NCBI GenBank assembly: GCA_019912665.1
Contig: JAIOIE010000020.1
Coordinates: 1 to 64,000 of the forward strand
Source of the DNA: Deltaproteobacteria bacterium
Lineage (GTDB): Bacteria; Desulfobacterota; GWC2-55-46
Reading direction: 5' to 3'
DNA: 64,000 bases
Part shown: positions 18,161-27,602 of the stretch, one piece after another
Position numbering within the stretch: position 1 is the stretch's first letter
Layout of the letters: each line of letters begins with the position of its first letter
Made by a program: the position numbers and the translations under genes
The notes under the pieces: generated by a model
What the model was told of the DNA's origin: nothing
Seen by the model: the letters and a program-made list of their open reading frames with translations, nothing else
Databases searched by the model: none

Positions 18161-18191
18161 TGCGGAAATATAGCCTATCGAACCGGGGAAA

Positions 18192-19079
18192 TCAAGGACG
18201 GAAGGGGGGCTGTGCAAGCCCCTTTAAAAGCGCCCGGATGCGTTTTGCAATCGGGCCGGGCCTGCCGTCTCCGATCATGCTTCCGGACGCCTTTATAAGG
18301 GGTATCGCGTCTATTATGGAGTTGGTTATGAAGGCCTCGTCAAAGGAGGAGATATCCCCGGCTTTTATTGGCGCTTCCCTGACCGGGATGGAGTGCCTAC
18401 GGGCGAGCCTTATTACATTCTCCCTTGTGACCCCGGCCAGCACGCCGGTAGAGGGCTTTGCCGAAAGAGGAGAGGTTATGAGCCTTCCATTTTTTACCAG
18501 GAAGACATTGGACGAGCTCCCTTCCGTGAGGAGACCGTCCTTTACGAATATGGCCTCGAATGCCCCCTCTTTTTCGGCCCTCATCCTGGCAAGCACGCTA
18601 GGTAAATAGTTGAGGGACTTAACACCCGGAAGCGGAGGCGCTATGTCCTCTACGAATATGGCGCTTACGCCCCTCTTGGCGACGCGCTCGACCCATATGG
18701 AATCGAGCGGCTTGACTATTATGATGCGAGTGGGCTTAAGGCCCCTTGAGGGGAGGTGGCTTGCCCTGTCAGGCCCTCTCGTAAGCATGAGCTTCACATA
18801 GGACTCTCCTTTGACGAGCCCGTTTTTTTTAAGCAGCGCCTCGATTGCCCCGTCCATTATGACTTTTTCGAAAGCCTTCAAGCCGCTTGATGGAAGGCCC
18901 AGGAAGCGGGCCCCGGCCCTGAGCCTCATCATGTGCTCCCTGAGGAAAAGGGGCCTGCCGTCTTTGGCCTTGAGCGTCTCGTACAGGCCGTCACCGTACG
19001 AGAGGCCCCTGTCGAATACCGATACCGCCGCCTTCTCTTCAGGAAGGACCTTCCCGTCAATGTAGACCCATAGCCTCAT
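18192..19079 (-). CDS. pabC: Class IV aminotransferase, probable aminodeoxychorismate lyase
   Basis: 295 residues of the PLP fold-type IV family: VFDRGLSYGDGLYETLKA at the N-terminus, the lysine region GVKSLNYLPSVLARMRA and the cofactor-site GLLTEGSSSNVFLVKNG. These motifs are shared by branched-chain aminotransferase, D-amino acid aminotransferase and aminodeoxychorismate lyase. The 4 bp overlap with pabB upstream makes the lyase (4-amino-4-deoxychorismate to p-aminobenzoate plus pyruvate) the likeliest role. Confidence 0.85.
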   Translation of the reverse strand: MRLWVYIDGKVLPEEKAAVSVFDRGLSYGDGLYETLKAKDGRPLFLREHMMRLRAGARFLGLPSSGLKAFEKVIMDGAIEALLKKNGLVKGESYVKLMLTRGPDRASHLPSRGLKPTRIIIVKPLDSIWVERVAKRGVSAIFVEDIAPPLPGVKSLNYLPSVLARMRAEKEGAFEAIFVKDGLLTEGSSSNVFLVKNGRLITSPLSAKPSTGVLAGVTRENVIRLARRHSIPVREAPIKAGDISSFDEAFITNSIIDAIPLIKASGSMIGDGRPGPIAKRIRALLKGLAQPPFRP

Positions 19080-20434
19080 TCCGTCCCCTCCTTAAGCCCC
19101 AGCGCGTCCAGAAAGTCCCTGGCCTTGAGCAGGGTTTCCATGTATTCGTCCATCGGGTCCGAGTCCGCGACTATGCCGCCGCCCACTGAAAGGTGAAGCA
19201 CCCCGTCCATGCATACCGCCGTCCTTATGGCAATCGATATCTCCGCGCCGCCGTTCAAGCCGAACCAGCCGATGCCGCCCGTGTAGACGGAGCGCCTCGA
19301 CCTTTCAAGCTCGTCGATGACCTCCATTGCCCGTATCTTCGGGGCGCCCGTTATGGAGCCGCCGGGGAACATGGCTTTCAATGCCGCTGCCGGTCCGATG
19401 CCGTCCTTAAGCCTTCCCCTCACGGTCGAGACCATATGGTGCAGGTGCGGGTAGCTTTCGACCTCCGCAAACGAGCTTACTTCTACTGTACCTGGGACGG
19501 AAATGCTGCCGAGGTCGTTCCGTTCGAGGTCCACTATCATCACATGCTCGGAGGCCTCCTTCGCGCTGGCCTTTAGCTCTTTTATGAGCCCCGCATCCTC
19601 GGCCTCGTTCTTTCCGCGCCTTCTGGTCCCTTTTATGGGGCGCGTCTCGGCAGATCCGTCCTTTACGCGGAGAAGGCACTCAGGGGAGTTGGAGACTATC
19701 TGGAAGCTCCCGAAATCCATGAGCGCGGCGTAGGGCGCGGGATGCCTCTCTGAGAGCAAAAGGAAAAGGGAAAGAGGGTCTCCTGCCCATTCGAAGGATA
19801 GCCTCTGAGAGAGGTTTATCTGGTAGATGTCTCCTGCTCTTATGTATTCCTTTGCCCGCCCGATCGCCTTGACGTATTCCTCGACCGGGACCTCCGATCG
19901 CATCCCCCGGGCTTTTTCGACATTCCTCCACGGCACGGTTTTCGCCCCGGCCAGCAGCATCCGCCTGAACTCATTAAAGCCTTTTTCCACGCCGGATGCA
20001 GAGACCAGGAACCCGCTCCCCTTTCCATGGTCGTACACGAAAACAGGGTCGTAGAAACCCGCGATGCAGTCCGGTATGCCGGGGCCGTCCTTTTTGGCAA
20101 AGGCCCTTTCCGGCTCTATAAGGCCCTTGAGGTCGTATGAGAAGTAGGCCGCTATACCGCCATTGAAAGGGAAGGGGTCATTTCCGCCTGTTCTTACTTC
20201 CTCCTTGAGGACGGCTGATATGGCCTCGAACGGGTCTGCGTAAGCCCCGGGCCTGCCGTCTACGGAGGTGACGGAGTTCTCAGTCCTTATGACTCTTTTC
20301 GGCCCCGCGCCGATAAATGAGTAACCCGGTCCACGGGGGTTCCGGATTATGAACGCGTTCCCGAGCCCTTTTAAACTCAGGTAAGCGCCTTCAGGCCCGA
20401 GACCCGGAATCTCATCTATCATCATGCCTTTCAT
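19076..20434 (-). CDS. pabB: Aminodeoxychorismate synthase component I
   Basis: 452 residues from ATG 20434. The chorismate-binding domain (residues about 190-445) carries AGDIYQINLSQRLSF, FQIVSNSPECLL, TRPIKGTRRRG, DLERNDLGSI, FPGGSITGAPKIRAMEVIDELE and GGIVADSDP, all typical of PabB/TrpE. The adjoining lyase gene and the absence of trp genes favour PabB, which makes aminodeoxychorismate for folate. A longer ORF extends 155 residues upstream, but that part is low-complexity Arg/Pro sequence antisense to ispG and is rejected. The amidotransferase subunit is not in the window. Confidence 0.9.
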   Translation of the reverse strand: MKGMMIDEIPGLGPEGAYLSLKGLGNAFIIRNPRGPGYSFIGAGPKRVIRTENSVTSVDGRPGAYADPFEAISAVLKEEVRTGGNDPFPFNGGIAAYFSYDLKGLIEPERAFAKKDGPGIPDCIAGFYDPVFVYDHGKGSGFLVSASGVEKGFNEFRRMLLAGAKTVPWRNVEKARGMRSEVPVEEYVKAIGRAKEYIRAGDIYQINLSQRLSFEWAGDPLSLFLLLSERHPAPYAALMDFGSFQIVSNSPECLLRVKDGSAETRPIKGTRRRGKNEAEDAGLIKELKASAKEASEHVMIVDLERNDLGSISVPGTVEVSSFAEVESYPHLHHMVSTVRGRLKDGIGPAAALKAMFPGGSITGAPKIRAMEVIDELERSRRSVYTGGIGWFGLNGGAEISIAIRTAVCMDGVLHLSVGGGIVADSDPMDEYMETLLKARDFLDALGLKEGTE

Positions 20435-20562
20435 AAGTGACTCAGGATATATTTTTTCAATCTGCCGGTCAAGGCCCCCTTTTAATTGAGTGAAATGAAA
20501 GAACGATTGTAGTATATTCGTAAGGAAATTGGACGAATCAAGTGGTTTCCTTAAGGGAAGGC

Positions 20563-21630
20563 ATGGCGCGGAGAAAAACAAGGGAGATACGGGTCGGAAG
20601 CGTAAGGGTCGGGGGCGATGCCCCGATAACCGTACAATCGATGACTTGCACGGATACCGCCGACGTGCGCTCGACCGTAGCCCAGATAAAGGCTCTCGAG
20701 GCCGCCGGCTGCGAGATAGCGCGGGTGGCGGTCCCTGATATGATTGCTGCCGGGGCAATCGCGGAAATAAAGAAGTCCATTTCCATCCCGCTTGTCGTGG
20801 ACATCCATTTCGACTGGCGGCTCGCCCTGGCTTCCCTTGAAAGCGGCGCCGACTGCCTGAGGATAAACCCCGGCAACATCGGCTCGGAGGCAAGGACAAG
20901 GGAGGTAGTAAAGGCCGCTAAGGAACGGGGCGTTCCGATAAGGATAGGCGTGAACGCGGGCTCGCTCGAAAAGGACATCCTCTCGAAATACGGGCATCCG
21001 GTTCCGGAGGCGCTCGTCGAGAGCGCGATCCGCCATATCCGGATACTCGAGGACATGGACTTCAGCGCGATAAAGGTGTCACTAAAGGCCTCAAGCGTGC
21101 CGCTTACGGTGGATAGCTACCGGCTCCTCGCGGAGAAGGTGGACTATCCCTTTCACATAGGCATAACCGAGGCCGGCACCCCATTTGCCGGGAGCATCAA
21201 ATCCGCCGCAGGGCTCGGCATACTCCTCTCAGAGGGAATTGGCGACACGCTCAGGGTCTCGCTTACGGGCGATCCGGTGGACGAGGTAAGGGCAGGGTGG
21301 GAGATTTTGAAGGCCCTTGAGATACGCGAGCGCGGGGTCCGTATCATATCCTGCCCCACATGCGCCCGGCTCAAGTTCGACAGCATAGGCATCGCTGGAG
21401 AGGTTGAAAAGCGGCTCTCAAAGGTAACGGAATCGATAAAGGTCGCCATAATGGGCTGTGTCGTGAACGGCCCCGGAGAGGCCGTTGAGGCCGATATCGG
21501 AATAGCCGGGGGCGACGGCTCAGGGATGCTCTATGTGAAGGGCAGGCAGGTCGGCAAGGTCGCGGAGAAGGACATTGTCGAGAGGGTGGTCGCGGAGGTA
21601 AACCAGCTTATCCACGAAAGAAGGACCTGA
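20563..21630 (+). CDS. ispG: 4-hydroxy-3-methylbut-2-en-1-yl diphosphate synthase
   Basis: 355 residues from ATG 20563 (AGGGAAGG just upstream; a GTG at 20542 is possible). N-terminal TIM barrel with VGGDAPITVQSMTCTDTAD and LRINPGNIGS; C-terminal 4Fe-4S ligands in SCPTCAR and MGCVVNGPGEA. It carries out the penultimate step of the MEP isoprenoid pathway, MEcPP to HMBPP. It is divergent from pabB, with which it shares a 128 bp promoter region. Confidence 0.97.
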   Translation: MARRKTREIRVGSVRVGGDAPITVQSMTCTDTADVRSTVAQIKALEAAGCEIARVAVPDMIAAGAIAEIKKSISIPLVVDIHFDWRLALASLESGADCLRINPGNIGSEARTREVVKAAKERGVPIRIGVNAGSLEKDILSKYGHPVPEALVESAIRHIRILEDMDFSAIKVSLKASSVPLTVDSYRLLAEKVDYPFHIGITEAGTPFAGSIKSAAGLGILLSEGIGDTLRVSLTGDPVDEVRAGWEILKALEIRERGVRIISCPTCARLKFDSIGIAGEVEKRLSKVTESIKVAIMGCVVNGPGEAVEADIGIAGGDGSGMLYVKGRQVGKVAEKDIVERVVAEVNQLIHERRT

Positions 21631-21675
21631 GAGGGACCAAAAATCGGCCATCTAATCCATTTATAAAATTCCCAA

Positions 21676-22101
21676 ATGAAACCCTTCACCCTACACGAAA
21701 GACTCATCAACGATACCTTCGAGATAACCCGCCTGAGGCTCTCCATGGCGCTTCTCATGAACGACTCGTCCTTCCCCTGGGTCATACTCGTCCCCATGAG
21801 CGAGGGCGTAAGGGAGCTTCACGACCTTACGGCAGCGGACAGGGCTATCCTTGTTGAAGAGATAGCCGCAGCATCGAGGGCGATTGAGAAGCTATGCAAG
21901 CCGGACAAGATAAATATCGGCGCGCTCGGGAATATCGTCCCGCAGCTCCATATCCATGTGATAGGGAGAAATAAGGACGACCGGGCATGGCCCGGCCCTG
22001 TCTGGGGAAGCGGCGCTCCGGAGCCTTACTCAAAAGACGCGCTCAATTGCGCGCTCGCCTCGCTTAAAAAGGCCTTCCAGGACGAACTCGCTAATTTCTG
22101 A
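21676..22101 (+). CDS. HIT-family nucleotide hydrolase/transferase
   Basis: 141 residues with the HIT triad region QLHIHVIGRNKDDRAWPGPVWG (HxH followed by a non-His third position, as in many bacterial members). Near the N-terminus is FPWVILVPMSEGVRELHDL. Proteins of this type hydrolyse dinucleoside polyphosphates or AMP conjugates in the cytosol; the substrate here is unknown. It begins 45 bp after ispG and could be in the same transcript. It converges on the following minus-strand gene with only 24 bp between. Confidence 0.85.
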   Translation: MKPFTLHERLINDTFEITRLRLSMALLMNDSSFPWVILVPMSEGVRELHDLTAADRAILVEEIAAASRAIEKLCKPDKINIGALGNIVPQLHIHVIGRNKDDRAWPGPVWGSGAPEPYSKDALNCALASLKKAFQDELANF

Positions 22102-22125
22102 AAAACCAACGGGGAATGGCCCGCA

Positions 22126-23943
22126 TCAGAGTCGGAGATGAAGGCAGGGCCTCCAGTCCGGGTCTCCGAGCCCGGCAGACTCGTTTTTCACATCCACGTG
22201 CTCTAGCCGGAACTTCCGGTCCCCAAGAAGCGGCCATATCGGGTATTCCCACATGTCCCCCGCCCCCGGCATAAGCCCCAGGTCAGTGCAGTCCTGCCTG
22301 AGTATTATCCCGGCCGCCTCGATGTATTTCCACTTGAGTTCCGGCCTCGCCCTGAAATAAATATCCACCCTGTCGGCCGTAAGAACCGAGAAGCCGTTAT
22401 ACGGGAGGAGCGGACGCTGGTAATTGAAAAGGAGCCAGGGTAGCGAGGTGAGAAAGAGCAGGGACGCAGCGATAAACGGAACGGCTTCTCTCTTCGTAAA
22501 AGAAAAGAGCATGCCTACGAGGGGCGAGGCGGCCACGAAAAGCGGCAGGTGGAGGCGGCTGTGCCAGGGTTGCCATCTTAAAAGGAGCGAAAAAAGGAGG
22601 AACCCCGAGACGATACATAGCGAATAGACCAGCGCCGTTTTTTTACGCGCCAGCCGCTTCCCGATGAACGGCAATGAGGCGAGCGCGGCGATTATCAATA
22701 GAATGTGCGCCGGGTTCCCGTCAAGGTCCTCGTGAAGCTCGGTCCCAATGCGGAAGGCCGTCCCGCCCCAGGTGGTAGCCTTGTCTTGCGGGTCCAATTC
22801 CAGTAAGCGGTGCATGGAGACTACCGCGCCCTCCACCGCCCGGTTCGCGCTCTGGAAAGGGAGGCCCATGTGGATGGCCGCGTTCCGGAGCCCGTTAGAA
22901 GCTAGCGTCCCTGCTGAAAACCTTGAGTTGGTGTAGGTGAATTCCTGGCTCTCTGATTCGGCGCCGGGGCCCAAGGGGCTGCCGAATACCGCCTGGTTCC
23001 TCACATAGTGCCCCGCGTTTATGAGTAGCACGAGCGCGGCTATCACGGCCGCTGGCCCCACGAATGTTTTCCTCTGCCTTGACGCGCCTTCCAGTACGAA
23101 CCAGACGAGGAAAGGGAAGGCGTATATATACGCGGTGCCCTTGGTAAGGATTGCGAGCCCCAGGGCCGCGCCCGAAATGAATGCCTTCCGGGTCCCGCCC
23201 TCTCTTGCAAAGAGCGCCCCCCAGTAGAAGAAGGAGACGAGCCAGAACGAAAGCGCGTAGTCGTTCTGGGTGCTGGTCGACTGGAGTATGCCCATGGGAA
23301 GGGTAGCTGCCGCAAGCGCCGAGAACGCCTGGCCCCTGGCCCCAAGCCCGAGCGTTTTCGCGATGAGCGAGACCCCGATGAGCGAACCGAGCATCGCGCC
23401 CCACTGGACGAGGTTCGCGAGGTTGTCGCTCCCGCCCAGGGCGATTACATGCGCTATTGCGAGCTCTGCCCCGGGGCTTAAGTGTATCTGCCTCAGCACA
23501 TTCGTCGGATAATGATGGACGGACCCGTTCTGGAGCCAGTGCGCCACCCGGCTCATGTGATAGGTCATGGAGTCCCAGTTGTTCGGGGGCGAGGCGAGCG
23601 CGATAATGAGAGTAATAGCTGCGATAAGAGAGATGCAGGAAATCGCGTATACCCCGGCTTTGCCGGCCGGGGCGGTTTCTTCCGCCCCGCGTTCCTTTTT
23701 AACGCGCGGACCGAAAAAGGCCGGGACAATGGAAACGGCGGCAAAGGCCCCCCATGAGGCCGCTATCCAGAAAGAATTGAAGGCGCTGAAAAGGCTCAGG
23801 ACCTCGCTCGATGCCGCGAGCATCAGGCCCCAGACGACGGACGCCCCGAGGAATGCCGCCCTCGCATCCGAGCCTTTCCTGCGGAACCCGAGAAAGATGA
23901 AAAGCCAGCAGGCCGCCGGCAATATGAGGAGGGCCGATTTCAT
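22126..23943 (-). CDS. Polytopic membrane glycosyltransferase-like protein (GT39/PMT-type)
   Basis: 605 residues from ATG 23943 (MKSALLILPAACWLF); a GTG at 23964 would add seven residues. There are about ten to twelve hydrophobic segments. A short motif after segment 3, PPNNWDSMTYHMSRVAHWLQNG, has the acidic residue expected in the first large periplasmic loop of GT-C enzymes. A soluble C-terminal stretch (residues about 530-605) follows. GT-C enzymes move sugars from lipid carriers to lipids, proteins or polymers. The acceptor is unknown and no cell-surface genes adjoin it. Confidence 0.75.
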   Translation of the reverse strand: MKSALLILPAACWLFIFLGFRRKGSDARAAFLGASVVWGLMLAASSEVLSLFSAFNSFWIAASWGAFAAVSIVPAFFGPRVKKERGAEETAPAGKAGVYAISCISLIAAITLIIALASPPNNWDSMTYHMSRVAHWLQNGSVHHYPTNVLRQIHLSPGAELAIAHVIALGGSDNLANLVQWGAMLGSLIGVSLIAKTLGLGARGQAFSALAAATLPMGILQSTSTQNDYALSFWLVSFFYWGALFAREGGTRKAFISGAALGLAILTKGTAYIYAFPFLVWFVLEGASRQRKTFVGPAAVIAALVLLINAGHYVRNQAVFGSPLGPGAESESQEFTYTNSRFSAGTLASNGLRNAAIHMGLPFQSANRAVEGAVVSMHRLLELDPQDKATTWGGTAFRIGTELHEDLDGNPAHILLIIAALASLPFIGKRLARKKTALVYSLCIVSGFLLFSLLLRWQPWHSRLHLPLFVAASPLVGMLFSFTKREAVPFIAASLLFLTSLPWLLFNYQRPLLPYNGFSVLTADRVDIYFRARPELKWKYIEAAGIILRQDCTDLGLMPGAGDMWEYPIWPLLGDRKFRLEHVDVKNESAGLGDPDWRPCLHLRL

Positions 23944-24091
23944 GGATGCCCGGTAAGCTATCACCTAAGGCCATCCATTGTCAAACAGGCCCTTTCAATC
24001 CGGCTTCGGCCTTCTTGACAACCGCAATGCCGGGAATAGACTGAAATAAGAGGCGAATTTCGTTCTTCTTTGCTTTAAGAAGGAGGTGCGC

Positions 24092-25126
24092 ATGAAAGCG
24101 CTCGTATATTACGGCCCGGGAAAGAGGGCATGGGAAGAGAGGCCGAAACCTGTCCTGAGGGAAGACAAGGACGCCATAGTCAGGGTCACGAGGACCACTA
24201 TCTGCGGCACGGACCTACACATATTGAAGGGAGACGTGCCGGAAGTCGAAAACGGGAGGATTCTCGGGCACGAGGGCATAGGCGTCGTCGAAGATACCGG
24301 TAGCGGAGTAAGGAACTTCAAGAAAGGGGACAGGGTGCTCATATCCTGCATCACCTCGGACGGCACCTGCGAATACTGCAAGAAAGGCATGTACTCGCAT
24401 TGCGAAAAAGGCGGGTGGATACTCGGCCACACCATAGACGGCACCCAGGCCGAGTTCGTGAGGATACCCCACGCGGACAATAGCCTTTACAGGATACCCG
24501 AGGGCATGAACGAGGACGCGCTGGTGATGCTGTCGGACGTCTTCCCGACCGGCTTTGAGTGCGGCGTTCTTAACGGGGAGATAAAACCGGGCGACACTGT
24601 GGCCGTCATAGGCGCGGGCCCGATAGGCCTTGCGGCCCTCCTCACGTCCAAGTTCTACTCTCCTGCCAGGATAATCATGGTCGATACCGACGCCGGGAGG
24701 CTCGCGTCGGCAAAGGAGCTAGGCGCTACCGACACGGTATTGTCTGACGGAAAGGCTGCGGAGAGGATTATGGAGCTTACGGACGGCAGGGGAGTGGACG
24801 TCGCTATTGAAGCGGTCGGCGTGCCCTCTACCTTCGAGCTCTGCGAATCGATAATAGCCCCGGGCGGCCATATCGCAAGCATAGGCGTCTTCGGCGAGCC
24901 GGTAGACCTCCATATGGAGAGGCTCTGGTCGCGGAACATAACCCTGACGACAAGGCTCGTGGACACGGTGACGACACCCATGCTACTTAAGAGCGTGCAG
25001 TCCGGGACCCTCCATCCGGAAAAGCTCGTCACGCACCGCTTCAAGCTCGACGAGATAATGAAGGCTTACGACACCTTTTCGCACGCAAGGGAGGAGAAGG
25101 CCCTGAAGGTCGTGCTTGAAAGCTGA
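24092..25126 (+). CDS. Zinc-dependent alcohol dehydrogenase (medium-chain family)
   Basis: 344 residues from ATG 24092, with AAGGAGG at ideal spacing. The catalytic zinc site is in TICGTDLHIL and RILGHEGIG. The four structural-zinc cysteines lie in the region ISCITSDGTCEYC to SHCEKGG. The Rossmann motif GAGPIGLAALL is followed by MVDTDAGRL; the Asp after strand 2 suggests NAD(H) use. The order matches secondary-alcohol dehydrogenases of the Thermoanaerobacter or clostridial type. The substrate is not certain. It is followed by a palindromic repeat. Confidence 0.9.
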   Translation: MKALVYYGPGKRAWEERPKPVLREDKDAIVRVTRTTICGTDLHILKGDVPEVENGRILGHEGIGVVEDTGSGVRNFKKGDRVLISCITSDGTCEYCKKGMYSHCEKGGWILGHTIDGTQAEFVRIPHADNSLYRIPEGMNEDALVMLSDVFPTGFECGVLNGEIKPGDTVAVIGAGPIGLAALLTSKFYSPARIIMVDTDAGRLASAKELGATDTVLSDGKAAERIMELTDGRGVDVAIEAVGVPSTFELCESIIAPGGHIASIGVFGEPVDLHMERLWSRNITLTTRLVDTVTTPMLLKSVQSGTLHPEKLVTHRFKLDEIMKAYDTFSHAREEKALKVVLES

Positions 25127-25143
25127 AGGGCCGCTCGAACTAG

Positions 25144-25266
25144 CAGGCTGCTGAAAAAGTCCATCTGCGTCGTTGTCTTCGTCGCTTGACACTCCGGCGT
25201 ACACGAAAAGTACGCCTCATTCCTCGCTCCTCGACGCCTCGCATCTGGAGCTTTTTGAGCAGCCTG
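25144..25266. repeat. Interspersed palindromic repeat family R1, copy 1
   Basis: A 123 bp element with near-perfect inverted ends: CAGGCTGCTGAAAAAGTCC at 25144-25162 and its counterpart at 25247-25266 ending GAGCAGCCTG. An internal hairpin is formed by GGCGTAC...GTACGCC. A further partial end (TTTTTCAGCAAGCTG, about 25281-25294) follows. A diverged second copy lies at about 63089-63200. It looks like a non-coding MITE or REP-type element; similar TGCTGAAAAA/TTTTTGAGCAGCC palindromes are familiar from deltaproteobacterial genomes. Confidence 0.8.
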
Positions 25267-25400
25267 AATAAAAACGGAGTTTTTCAGCAAGCTGTTATTT
25301 ATCGGCGTATCGAAAGACCCAGGTTCAAGCCGGCCTGAAATCCTTCCAAAAGGCCCCCTTCTGCTGTAAAATGAAACCCATTACTGAACGGAGTCGATAA

Positions 25401-27260
25401 ATGCTCAAGGTAAGCGGGCTTGCCAAATCGTATGGCGGGCAGGTCCTTTTCGAGGACGTCAATTTCACTGTTTCACCCGGCGAAAAGGTCGGCATTGTAG
25501 GGAGGAACGGCCACGGCAAAACCACCCTTTTTAAGATAATTCTGGGGGAAGTCGACCCGGACGAGGGCGGCGTCTCCTATCCGGGGCACTTCAGGATAGG
25601 CCACCTATCGCAGAGGCTGAGTTTCCAGAAGCCGACCGTCCTGCAGGAGGCCGCCTCAGGGCTCCCCAAGAACGAGGACTGGATCGACGAGACCTACAAG
25701 GCGGAGACGGTCCTTGCCGGCTTGGGGCTAAGAGAGGAGCTTTTCGAGGCGAGCCCCCATGCTCTTTCGGGCGGCTACCAGGTGAGGCTCAACCTCGCGA
25801 AGGTGCTGGTCTCCGAGCCGGACGTGCTTTTGCTTGACGAGCCCACTAATTACCTGGACATACTCTCGATGAGGTGGCTCAAGCGGTTTCTGCGTGACTG
25901 GAACGGCGCGCTTATGATGATAACCCACGACCGGGACTTCATGGACGGCGTGACCACCCACACCATGGGCATACACAGGGCGCGCGTAAGGAAGGTCTCG
26001 GGCCCGACCGGAAAGCTGTACTCACAGATACTCAGGGAAGAGGAGGTCCACGAGCAGACACGCGAGAACGACGAGCGTAAGAGGAAGGAGACGGAGAAGT
26101 TCATCTCGAGGTTCAGGGCCTCCGCGACAAAGGCCAGGGCCGTGCAGTCGAGGATAAAGGCCCTGGAAAAGAAGGAGAGGCTTGAGAAGCTCGCCGATAT
26201 AAGGGAACTCGACTTCTCCTTTAACGAGGCGCCCTTTCCGGGCAAGTACCTCCTCGAAGCCAAAGACCTCTCGTTCGGCTTCGGCGGCGGCCCGCTACTC
26301 GTAAAGGACTTGAGCTTCGCGCTCGCGAAGGGAGACCGCGTCGGCATCATAGGGAAAAACGGCAGGGGTAAGACGACGCTCTTGAACCTCCTTGCCGGCG
26401 AGCTCGCGCCGCTTAGCGGCACGGTCGCCAGAAGCCAGAACACCAGGATGGCCTACTTCGGGCAGACGAACATAGACAGGCTCAACCCTCAAAAGACCGT
26501 CGAAGAGGAGGTCCTCTCTTCGCACCAGGACTTAAGCCGCGGCGCCGCGAGGAAAATATGCGGGGCCATGATGTTCGAAGGTGACTCCGCCCTGAAGAGG
26601 ATAGAGGTCCTCTCGGGCGGCGAAAGGGCCAGGGTGCTGTTGAGTAAGCTCCTCGTCAGCCCCGCGAACCTCCTTCTGCTTGACGAGCCCACGAACCACC
26701 TTGACATGGAATCGGTCGACTCCCTCATAGAGGCGGTCGACGCGTTCTCAGGAGGGGTGCTTATAGTAACGCACAGCGAGCTCGTGCTTAACTCGCTGGC
26801 GACGAGGCTTATAGTCTTCGACGGCGAGGCCGTATCGGTATTCGAGGGCTCCTATGCCGAGTTCCTCGAGAAGGTCGGATGGGAGAGCGAGGCCGTCGAG
26901 GAGGTAAAGGCGGTCTCGGCGGCGCGCGGCGAGAGGCCCGTAAACAGGAAAGAGAAGAGGAAGCTCAGGGCCGAGATTGTATCCGAGAAGGGCAGGGTAC
27001 TCGGCCCTATCGAGAAGAGGATAGCCGAGGTCGAGGGTCTCATCGTCGCGCTCGAGAAGGAGGCCGAGCAGGCAAACCAGTCCCTCCTCCTTGCATCCGA
27101 GCGCGGGGACGGAGAGGCGATCTCAGCGCAATCGAGGTCCTATCACGGCGCGCGCCAGAGGATAGACGAGCTCTTTGACGAGCTCGAATCCCTTACTATC
27201 GATCACGAGTCCAAGGCAAAGGAGTATGAGAGGCGCCTCCGGGAGACCGAGCTGGAATAA
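25401..27260 (+). CDS. ABC-F family ATPase (Uup/EttA-like)
   Basis: 619 residues, two ATP-binding cassettes and no membrane domain. Cassette 1: Walker A GRNGHGKTT, signature ALSGGYQVRL, Walker B VLLLDEPTNYLD. The charged linker around residues 215-275 is rich in Arg/Lys/Glu. Cassette 2: GKNGRGKTT, LSGGERARVLL, LLLLDEPTNHLD. A C-terminal coiled coil (about 530-619) resembles the DNA/RNA-binding tail of Uup. ABC-F proteins act on the ribosome in translation or stress and in antibiotic protection; the exact subfamily cannot be fixed by eye. Confidence 0.92.
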   Translation: MLKVSGLAKSYGGQVLFEDVNFTVSPGEKVGIVGRNGHGKTTLFKIILGEVDPDEGGVSYPGHFRIGHLSQRLSFQKPTVLQEAASGLPKNEDWIDETYKAETVLAGLGLREELFEASPHALSGGYQVRLNLAKVLVSEPDVLLLDEPTNYLDILSMRWLKRFLRDWNGALMMITHDRDFMDGVTTHTMGIHRARVRKVSGPTGKLYSQILREEEVHEQTRENDERKRKETEKFISRFRASATKARAVQSRIKALEKKERLEKLADIRELDFSFNEAPFPGKYLLEAKDLSFGFGGGPLLVKDLSFALAKGDRVGIIGKNGRGKTTLLNLLAGELAPLSGTVARSQNTRMAYFGQTNIDRLNPQKTVEEEVLSSHQDLSRGAARKICGAMMFEGDSALKRIEVLSGGERARVLLSKLLVSPANLLLLDEPTNHLDMESVDSLIEAVDAFSGGVLIVTHSELVLNSLATRLIVFDGEAVSVFEGSYAEFLEKVGWESEAVEEVKAVSAARGERPVNRKEKRKLRAEIVSEKGRVLGPIEKRIAEVEGLIVALEKEAEQANQSLLLASERGDGEAISAQSRSYHGARQRIDELFDELESLTIDHESKAKEYERRLRETELE

Positions 27261-27390
27261 TGGGGGGCGCCCGCTTTTATTGGCAAAGGAGTGAGCGGCC
27301 AAAAACTTTATAACTCGCTTATCAGTATCGCCGGCCCGATACCATCTGCCGCGTTGAGAACCCGCCGTAACACCTCGCATTTACCCTCCC

Positions 27391-27418
27391 AGCAATGTTA
27401 CGAGTCCGTAACATTGCT
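27391..27418. promoter_or_regulatory. Palindromic operator, site 1 (TGTTAC-N6-GTAACA core)
   Basis: AGCAATGTTAC (27391-27401), six-base centre GAGTCC, GTAACATTGCT (27408-27418): a perfect 11-bp inverted repeat. The core TGTTAC-N6-GTAACA recurs at 27487-27504, which argues for a protein-binding site rather than a terminator; no T-run follows. A GTAACA half-site lies at 27367-27372. Site 1 lies about 200 bp upstream of the sigma-54-type promoter, a typical enhancer distance. Confidence 0.65.
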
Positions 27419-27486
27419 CTTATGCTGCGATTTTTAATGGAAATTTAATCTTTTTGCGATTAAGGTCTGCTGGCCTGATCTTGAAG

Positions 27487-27504
27487 TGTTACTTCCTGGT
27501 AACA
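27487..27504. promoter_or_regulatory. Palindromic operator, site 2 (same core as site 1)
   Basis: TGTTAC (27487-27492), spacer TTCCTG, GTAACA (27499-27504). The half-sites and spacing are identical to site 1 while the spacer sequence differs, as expected for a dimeric regulator. It lies about 110 bp upstream of the promoter at 27603-27618. Confidence 0.65.
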
Positions 27505-27602
27505 TCGGTCTGCCTTCGGCGTCCTGCCCAGTCGCGGTCTTGTCCGTAAATTTATATTTTAAATCAATGGGTTCTGGTGGAAACGCCTGCTCCCAACCCT
27601 TT

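Noticed and set aside
20435..20899. N-terminal extension of pabB by 155 residues
   Set aside because: It is antisense to ispG and its promoter, low-complexity Arg/Pro/Ser, and homologous PabB proteins start near 20434.
24015..24060. TTGACA at about 24015 as promoter of the alcohol dehydrogenase
   Set aside because: At 17 bp spacing the -10 position reads AGACTG, too far from consensus to support the claim.
27391..27418. The perfect inverted repeat read as a terminator for the ABC-F gene
   Set aside because: It lacks a T-run on either strand and its core is repeated 90 bp further on, so a protein-binding site fits better.
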